This document shows, piece by piece, positions 57,565 through 64,000 of a DNA stretch of 64,000 bases. The stretch lies in the NCBI GenBank assembly GCA_003665825.1, contig QPFY01000010.1, positions 496,001-560,000 on the forward strand. Direction: 5' to 3'. Made by a program: the position numbers and the translations under genes. Below the pieces are notes generated by a model. The model searched no databases and was not told the DNA's origin. It saw only the letters and a program-made list of their open reading frames with translations. This stretch comes from Microbotryum silenes-acaulis. Its lineage: Eukaryota; Basidiomycota; Microbotryomycetes; Microbotryales; Microbotryaceae. Within the stretch, counting starts at the first letter, position 1, and every line of letters begins with the position of its first letter.

Positions 57565-58260
57565 CTGCAAAGCACGAGAGAGCGAGGACAACCAAAAGGA
57601 TAAGTAGCTGGACGAAGAGCTGCTGGCAGGCCGAGTGTGGGAGTGTGGGAGTGTGGGCGTGTGTACTGACCTTGGTCTTGAGTTAGATGAGTGAGGGTGA
57701 GACGGAGGGAAGAGAAAAGGCGTCGTGCTAGTCGTGCGCCTGCGACGTGCGAGCTCGGCCGGCTTTCGTTTTTTGGCCAGCTGGACAAAACTGCCTAATT
57801 TCCAATTTCCCCCCTGTCTTTTTCTTGGTTTGCTCTTCAGTTGAGCTACTGGGTACAGAGCAGGTCTCTAGGCTTCCGTTGGAATTCTTGTTAAATTAGA
57901 ACAAGTATCCAAGGCAGGCTTATAGAAGTAATATGTCTCTCAATGCATCTGAAGCTCACATGCCCGACGTCGAGGGGTGATGAGAGGTCAGAGGAGGTCC
58001 GTGCGTGGCCCAGCCCACTGGCGACTTGCAAGTCTGGCGTGTGGATCTGCACTCGCCATCGTCGTTCTCGCGAGTGTTGATCGGCGAGAACCTCTGTCAG
58101 TCGGGATATATTGGAACGTGTTTAACAGCATGAGCTGACTGTTCTCAAATCGCTCTTGTCCAGCTCCACGAGCACTTGCTGTTGGCATTCACTCTCGTGC
58201 TCCGCTCCTGCCACCCACCCTCTTCGCACGCTCCGCGCCGAGCTCCGACTTGGTACAATC
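57565..58260. promoter_or_regulatory. Divergent region between RPL41 (-) and ADE5,7 (+), with RPL41 leader
   Basis: About 700 bases. The RPL41-proximal part (57565-57800) is C/T-rich on the minus strand and is probably its promoter and untranslated leader. It contains three perfect tandem copies of GAGTGTGG (plus strand) at 57633-57656. The ADE5,7 side ends in a C/T-rich leader just before 58261. No other gene recognised. Confidence 0.55.
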
Positions 58261-61054
58261 ATGGCTACCTCGACCGATGCCGGACGTATCTTTGAGCAAG
58301 AGGTCAGTTCTTACACGTGTTGAAACCGCTCGTTATCCCACACTGACGCGTATCATGTCTGTTCAACCATCAATCCATCACCGTCACTCCCCAACGCGAA
58401 CTCGCTTTCGCAAAGGCGCTCCGCATCTTGCTCGTCGGCAACGGAGGACGTGAGCATGCGCTCGCCTGGAAGCTTGAACAATCCTCAAAGGTCGAAAAGA
58501 TCTTTGTTGCTCCTGGCAAGTCCATCGTTACTGAAGCTGCAGATTGCCTCCGCCCATCGGCTCCGATGATCGCGAATGCTGGACTAACCTTCAATTCCCC
58601 TTCTCTTGGTGATTCACCCTGTGAATGTCCCTTGCAGGTAACGGTGGCACAACCTTTGGCACCAAGGTCACCTCGATTCCCGTCAAGTCGACCGACTTTG
58701 CTGGATTGCGCGCCTTCGCTCTTGAGAACGATGTCAGTCTCGACGCACTCAGGGGCTTACGTCTCGGGACGAGAATCTGACGCTCTCTCTCGTATCGTGT
58801 CGAGTTACAGGTCAACTTTGTCGTCATCGGACCCGAGCAGCCTCTTGTCGATGGAGTAGAGAGCGTTTTCCGCAAAGGCGCGTCGGGTGCAAAACTTTAC
58901 CTCGAATTTTCATGTCCCTGCAAGTTGCTGATCTCTCTTGCTGGTCGGTCCCCTCGAAATGCAGTCGGAATCCCCGTCTTTGGTCCTTCGGTCAAGGCCG
59001 CCGCGATGGAAGGCTCCAAGACCTTCTCCAAGGATTTCATGGCGCGACACAACATCCCGACGGCGCAGTACAAGAACCTCCACTCCTACGACGAAGCCGT
59101 CGAATACGTCAAGTCGGTGCCTCACAACATCGTCATCAAGGCCTCGGGTCTCGCAGGTGGCAAAGGTGTCATCATCCCTTCGACCAAGGAGGAAGCGCTC
59201 CAAGGCTTGAAGGAGATCATGGTCTCCAAGGAGTTTGGTACGGCTGGTGACGAGGTCGTCGTCGAGGAGTGCCTCGTCGGTCAAGAGATCAGTGTCCTTT
59301 CCTTCTCCGACGGGTACACCGCCGTCTCCCTCCCCGGAGCTCAGGACCACAAGCGTATCGGTGAAGGCGACACGGGACCCAATACCGGCGGTATGGGAAC
59401 CTACTCTCCCGCCCCTTGCGCGACCAAGGACGTCGAGGCAGAGATCCACCGCACCATCGTGCAACCGACGATCGACGGCATGCGCAAGGACGGTATCCCC
59501 TTTGTCGGTCTCCTCTTCACGGGCATCATGTTGACCGCCGATGGACCCAAGGTCCTTGAATACAACGTTCGCTTCGGTGATCCCGAGACACAGTCCCTCC
59601 TGGCGCTCTTGGCCGCCGAGACGGATTTGGTCGAGATCATGCTCGCTTGCGTCGAAGGCCGACTCGACTCGATCAAGATCGCGATGAAGGACCAGGCCGC
59701 TGTTACCGTCGTTTTGGCTTCCAAGGGGTACCCCGGGAAATACGGAAAGGGCGTTGAGATCAGCTTTGACGAGTTGCCGAAAGACGTCGTCGTCTTTCAC
59801 GCCGGAACGGCCAAGTCGACCAACGGCAAGGTCGTCACCGATGGTGGTCGCGTGCTCGCCGTCACGGCCACAGCAGCAACTTTGAAGGAAGCCCAGGCCC
59901 TCGCTTACAAGGGTGTCGCATGCGTCCATTTTGAAGGCGCTACCTTCCGCAAGGACATTGCGTACCGAGCCTTCCTCGAAGGATCGGCCGCCGCCGCCCC
60001 TGCTGGGTTCACCTATGCCTCGGCCGGTGTTTCGATCGACGCCGGTAACGCTCTCGTCGACTTGATCAAGCCTATCGTCAAAGCGACGAAGCGGATCGGG
60101 TCCGACTCCGTCATCGGTGGTTTCGGTGGTTTGTTCGATCTCAAAGCCGCGGGGTTCAAGGATCCGATTCTGGTCGCCGGTACGGACGGTGTCGGGACCA
60201 AGCTCAAGCTCGCACAAAACTACAACAAGCACGACACGATCGGTATCGACCTTGTCGCGATGAGTGTGAACGACTTGATCGTCCAAGGTGCCGAACCGCT
60301 CTTCTTCCTCGATTACTATGCGTGCGGACACCTTGACGTCCCTATGGCCGCGGATGTGGTCAAAGGCGTGGCTGATGGATGCATCGATGCGGGTTGCGCC
60401 CTTGTCGGTGGTGAGACGGCTGAAATGCCATCCCTCTACCACGGTGACGACTACGACGTCGCCGGATTCGCCGTCGGGGCCGTCGAAAGGGAACTCCTCC
60501 TGCCGACAGCCAACATCGCAGCGGGTGACGTTCTGCTCGGTATCGCTTCCTCGGGTATTCATTCGAATGGATTCTCCCTCGTGCGCAAAATTGTCGATGC
60601 GCATGGTATGGATTTGCACGCGTCTACGACGTGGAACAAGGATCTCGAACTCGGTGCGGCGTTGCTCGAACCGACGGTGATCTACGTCAAACAATTGCTC
60701 CCTTCCATCCGTCGAGGGGATATCAAAGGATTGTCGCACATCACCGGTGGAGGCTTCACGGAGAACGTACCCCGTGTGCTTCCCAAAGGCGTAGGTTGCT
60801 GGGTCGATACCTCCTCGTTCGAGTTCCTACCCTTGTTCAAGATGTTGATGAAGTTGGGGCGGGTCGACCCTAACGAGATGGCGAGGACGTTCAACTGCGG
60901 GATCGGGATGGTCGTCGTCGTCGCGAAGGAGAAGGCGGAACAAGTCAAGAAGGACTTGGAGGCGAATGGAAAGAGTAAGGTGTATCAGATTGGGGAGGTG
61001 CAAGAAGGTGAGGGGTGCGTGATGAGGAATTTGGAGGCTTGGTCCAGGGATTGA
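58261..61054 (+). CDS. ADE5,7: Bifunctional GAR synthetase / AIR synthetase
   Basis: Five exons: 58261-58302, 58416-58515, 58638-58732, 58811-58877 (or to 58886) and 58965-61054, 797 or 800 aa, close to the 802 aa of yeast Ade5,7. The enzyme does two steps of purine synthesis: ligation of glycine to phosphoribosylamine and closure of FGAM to AIR. The N-terminal half is an ATP-grasp GAR synthetase ([70 protein letters not shown]). The C-terminal half is AIR synthetase ([76 protein letters not shown]). Intron 2 is GC-AG. Intron 4 is ambiguous: a GC donor gives the exact family length, a GT donor nine bases later adds three residues. Confidence 0.95.
58516..58637 (+). other. GC-AG intron in ADE5,7
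   Basis: Donor G|GCAAGT at 58516, acceptor TTGCAG at 58637. This is the only join in the vicinity that restores APGNGGT, the conserved GAR synthetase loop. The nearby GT (58521) would bring a TAA stop immediately after the acceptor. GCAAGT is the known consensus of the minor GC-AG class spliced by the major spliceosome. Confidence 0.82.
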
Positions 61055-61553
61055 AAGTTGAAGAAGACGAGGTCGAGCTTCGGGGTTAGAGCGGTCATTG
61101 GGTCTTTTCAAATTTCCGTGCTTTCTTTTTTTTTGTGACACCTTTTGGTTCGGAATCGTATCAGTATTGTACCTAACGTGCTCGAGCCTTCTGCACTCGG
61201 AGAGGCAGGGTAGTCCCTACCCCGATCGACGAAGCGCATGAGCTTGGATCCAAGTCGTTCCTCATTGAGACAAGCGAGAATTTTGGTGGTCTCGAGCCCT
61301 GACATGTTATCACCTCCAAGCAACGAAGCGAAGCCCGGGCAGATCCGTGGAGCTTTGCTGGCGCTGCCCTTGAAGCTTTGCTCGTCCTACGCTTTCACTT
61401 TTTCTCGAATCGCTCACCCACCCCCGGACCATGCATCATTGTAAGCTCTTTTGTGTTCTTTCCAGAATCTAACAGAAAACCATCAAAACCAACCCCTCTC
61501 TGGCTTCTTCCTCCTCTTCTCGCGAGCACTATATACCTCCGATCGCGATCACT
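61055..61553. other. Convergent 3' intergenic region
   Basis: About 500 bases between ADE5,7 and ACP1 stops. A TTTCTTTTTTTTTG tract at about 61120-61136 after the ADE5,7 stop fits 3' processing. No gene recognised. Confidence 0.45.
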
Positions 61554-62341
61554 TTAATGAGCCTCGGGTGATTTGGAGATGTAGTCGATAGCTATTTGGG
61601 GATGAAGGAATGAGTCAAAAAAAAACGTCTTCTTGGATGGGCGCCGTTGTTGTAGTGGTAGATGACGACTGACCTTCACCAACGGTCGTGATTCGGTCGG
61701 CATCCTCGTCCGGGATCTCGATCGAGAACTCCTCTGTGATCGCAGCATCGAGTAGATGATGGTGTTGTTTGTAGAGCAAAAAAAAGGGTGTTCGTAGGTC
61801 ATGGGTGAAGCGTAGGGATAAGCGCGTTTTGAATGATAAAGGTGTTTCGATGACGAGTTGCGAACAAGACGCGAAGACGGGGGAGAAATTTCAACGAAGC
61901 GAAGGCACGAGGGCGAGCGTGATCAAGAGAGGCGTTTCAAAGAACGTCAGTGAAAAAGTATCGACATAGACTCTCCCCACCAGCAACTGACCCTCGATGG
62001 CCATGACGACTTCGACCGCATCGAGCGAATCGAGACCTAAATCGTCCGTGAAGGAGGCCGTCTCCGTCACCTGCAACACAGCCCCAACCGTCAGCAGAGC
62101 TTGCTCGAATCTGATTCAGCCCCCCGCCCCAACTGACTTTGGTGCCATCGACCTTCTCGAACGAGCCCAAGACGTCCAAGACGCGAGCCTTGATCGCCTC
62201 GCCGTTCAGAGCCCCGGCCGCGTAAAAGCGTTGCTGCTGCTGTTGTTGCAGCGACAACACTTGCGGGAAACGGGTCGCGACGAGGGGTGTGTTTCGTCGG
62301 ATGACGGGGGTGATGACGGAGCGGGCAGCGAGGCGGAACAT
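61554..62341 (-). CDS. ACP1: Mitochondrial acyl carrier protein
   Basis: Four exons: 62341-62138, 62070-61992, 61733-61674 and 61591-61554, 126 aa. Mitochondrial ACP carries growing acyl chains for type II fatty-acid and lipoate synthesis and is also a subunit of respiratory complex I and a partner of LYR proteins. The N-terminus is an Arg-rich presequence (MFRLAARSVITPVIRR) with a Gln run before RFYAAG. The phosphopantetheine site is the Ser of LGLDSLDAVEVVMAIE. The rest of the four-helix fold (FSIEIPDEDADRITTVGEAIDYI) comes from exons 3 and 4, and the protein ends SPEAH. The second intron (61991-61734, 258 nt) has an AG-free stretch of 235 nt before its acceptor. It lies 250 bases downstream of the DPS1 stop on the same strand. 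Confidence 0.95.
61734..61991 (-). other. ACP1 intron 2 with a 235-nt AG-exclusion zone
   Basis: The donor is GTCAGT at 61991. A CACTGACG branch-type motif places the candidate branch A at 61947. From 61970 down to 61736 the minus strand contains no AG, and the first AG (61735-61734) is the 3' splice site. The branch-to-acceptor distance is about 213 nt, far above the 20-50 nt seen in most introns of this window. Confidence 0.8.
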
Positions 62342-62591
62342 GGTGGTTTTTTAAAAAAAAGGTGGGTGGTGCGTGAGTGGGTGTGGGCTGAGCGGAGGAA
62401 GCAGGAGCACCGCACCACCGTGAGCCAAGGCGAGCAATTCGGCTCATCCACTGGCGCAACGGAATATCTGCTCTCTCGAAAGTGGTCTTCAAAGTGTCAT
62501 TTTGACCGACTAAGGGCGATTCGGAAAAGAAGTGGGATTCCTGCAAGACATTAACAAACATATACCGCTCTACTCAAAGCTTCTCTTTCCC

Positions 62592-64000
62592 TTAAGGGTT
62601 CAATCGTTTAGGATCGCGAGGGAACAAACTCGCCCTTCGGATATTGTTCAACTTGAGGAACAACATCACGACCCTCTCCAAACCGATACCACCACCGGCA
62701 TGGGGAGGAGCACCGAGGCGGAACGCATCGACGTAGGCCTTCATGTCGTTGGGGTCAATCCCGACCGCTCGCATACGTTCTTCGAGCAGGGTGGCGTCGT
62801 GGACTCGTTGGGCGCCGGAAAGGATCTCTTCGCCTCGCATGAAAAAGTCGTAGGAGTTGGACAGTTTCTGTAGGACATTTTATACGAAAAGCTTCGTTAG
62901 CGCAAAGGGACATCGTATCATGCGAAAGGGGTGTGTCAACTCACGGGATCCTCGGCATCGGGCATGGTGTAGAACGGGCGCAACTCCAACGGGAACTTGT
63001 CAATGATGTAGTAATCCGTGCCGTACTTCTCCTTGACCAAAACACCTAACGCCTTCTCCGTCGTCGTCGACATGTCATCATAATCCCCGATCGGCGCAGG
63101 TGGACTCCCCTGTTGCACCCCAGCATCTTGCAAGATCTTGATCGCGTCCGTGTACTTGAGCACCAACGTCTCGGGTAAGAAGGTGAAATCGTCGTGCGGG
63201 AATTGCTTTTGCACGATCGAGATCTCGTTGGTGTACTTTTGTTGCAGGCCGCTGAAGATGGCTTTGAGCATGCCGTCGATCGTATCCATCACTTCGTGGT
63301 AGTGTTCCTCGAACGCCATCTCGAGATCGAGACCCATGAACTCGGTCATGTGGCGGTGGGTGTTCGAGTCCTCGGCACGGAAGACGGGCGCGATCTCAAA
63401 CACGCGTTCCATGTCACCGGCGATGCACATCTGCTTGCCGAGTTGGGGCGATTGCGCGAGGAAGGCGTTACCCTTGAAGTAGGACACCTTGAACACGGAC
63501 GCACCACTCTCCGTCGCGGCACCTTGCAGTTTCGGGGTGTGGATCTCGACAAAGTTCTTGTTGATCAAATAGTCGCGGAACAGCTGGCAGACGCCCGATT
63601 GGATCTTGAATACGGCTTGGTTCGTGATCGTACGGAGATCAAGCACTCGGTTGTCCAAGCGCGTATCGAGAGCAACGGTGGGACCCTCGACCGAGTCGGC
63701 GGTGCGCATCGCATCCGCGATCGAGAAGGGGAGTACGTTGGGAGCTTCCGAGATGGTGTGGATCTGCGAGATCTTGATCTCGGCGTCCGAGACGGTGCAA
63801 CTCTTGACGGGCTCGAGCGGCTTTTGGACGGTGCCTTCGACGAGCACGATCGATTCGGCGTTGATGGATTCGGTCCAGCGCACCATTGGCTTGGAGACGA
63901 GCTCGGGTTCGACTTGAATGAGGGCCTGGATCGTGTGTTGCTGTTGACGGAAGACGAGGAAGACCATCTTGGCACCTGCGGCGGATTGCACGAGTGTGGG
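62592..64000 (-). CDS. DPS1: Cytosolic aspartyl-tRNA synthetase (5' partial)
   Basis: Two exons are visible: 64000-62945 (running off the right edge, frame open) and 62867-62592. About 443 residues of the C-terminal part are present. The enzyme charges tRNA-Asp. Visible parts are the end of the OB-fold anticodon-binding domain ([16 protein letters not shown]) and the class II core: motif 1 region ([18 protein letters not shown]), [34 protein letters not shown] (motif 2), the LDLEMAF block and [15 protein letters not shown]. Motif 3 is in the last exon ([20 protein letters not shown]), ending [10 protein letters not shown]. The lysine-rich N-terminal extension typical of eukaryotic enzymes would lie beyond the window. 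Confidence 0.96.

Noticed and set aside
58910..60739. 609-residue open frame on the minus strand opposite ADE5,7
   Set aside because: It is antisense to a highly conserved enzyme with strong codon bias; its Asp/Arg/Gly-rich translation is the mirror of that bias and has no domain or splice structure.

Overview
This window is a gene-dense nuclear segment of a fungus, most likely a basidiomycete. The base composition is moderately GC-rich, coding exons are split by roughly 80 short introns (mostly 45-110 nt), and a CTGAC-type branch motif sits just upstream of many 3' splice sites. Almost every protein is a recognisable fungal homologue. Gene style and GC content fit Pucciniomycotina (for example Microbotryomycetes), but I cannot name a species. 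Exon borders below were derived by hand from splice motifs and reading-frame continuity; each model given closes in frame.

Layout, left to right: a thioredoxin/PUL protein cut by the left edge; a zeta-toxin-like P-loop protein; SEC8 (exocyst); NUP57/54 (nuclear pore); a secreted six-hairpin glycosidase; a TMEM115-like Golgi membrane protein; a C2H2 zinc-finger regulator (-) with an unusual 5' half; a Cdc25/rhodanese-type protein; DBP7 (-) and IPI1 (+), two 60S biogenesis genes in divergent arrangement; a membrane-anchored acyl-CoA-binding protein resembling Atg37/ACBD5; a secreted beta-helix protein; ATG12 (-) divergent from KOG1/Raptor (+); a mitochondrial PPR protein; a seven-exon membrane protein of unknown function (-); ORC4; an unknown tail-anchored protein; RPL41 (-, 25 aa); ADE5,7; mitochondrial acyl carrier protein (-); and cytosolic aspartyl-tRNA synthetase (-) cut by the right edge. 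No rRNA, tRNA, transposon, CRISPR or viral sequence was recognised by eye.

The gene set is mainly housekeeping: secretion, nuclear pore, ribosome assembly, replication origin licensing, purine and fatty-acid synthesis. Two extracellular carbohydrate-active proteins and two or three autophagy/TOR-related genes lie among them. The most striking signal is not a protein. On the minus strand the dinucleotide AG is absent for 826 nt (20226 down to 19401), starting just after a CTGAC branch motif and ending exactly at an AG that joins the upstream exon to the zinc-finger frame. About 308 nt of this interval are also an open, coding-like alternative N-terminus. A second 235-nt AG-free zone occurs in the ACP1 gene. 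Other splicing oddities are a GC-AG intron in ADE5,7 and an RPL41 start codon split AT|G by an intron.
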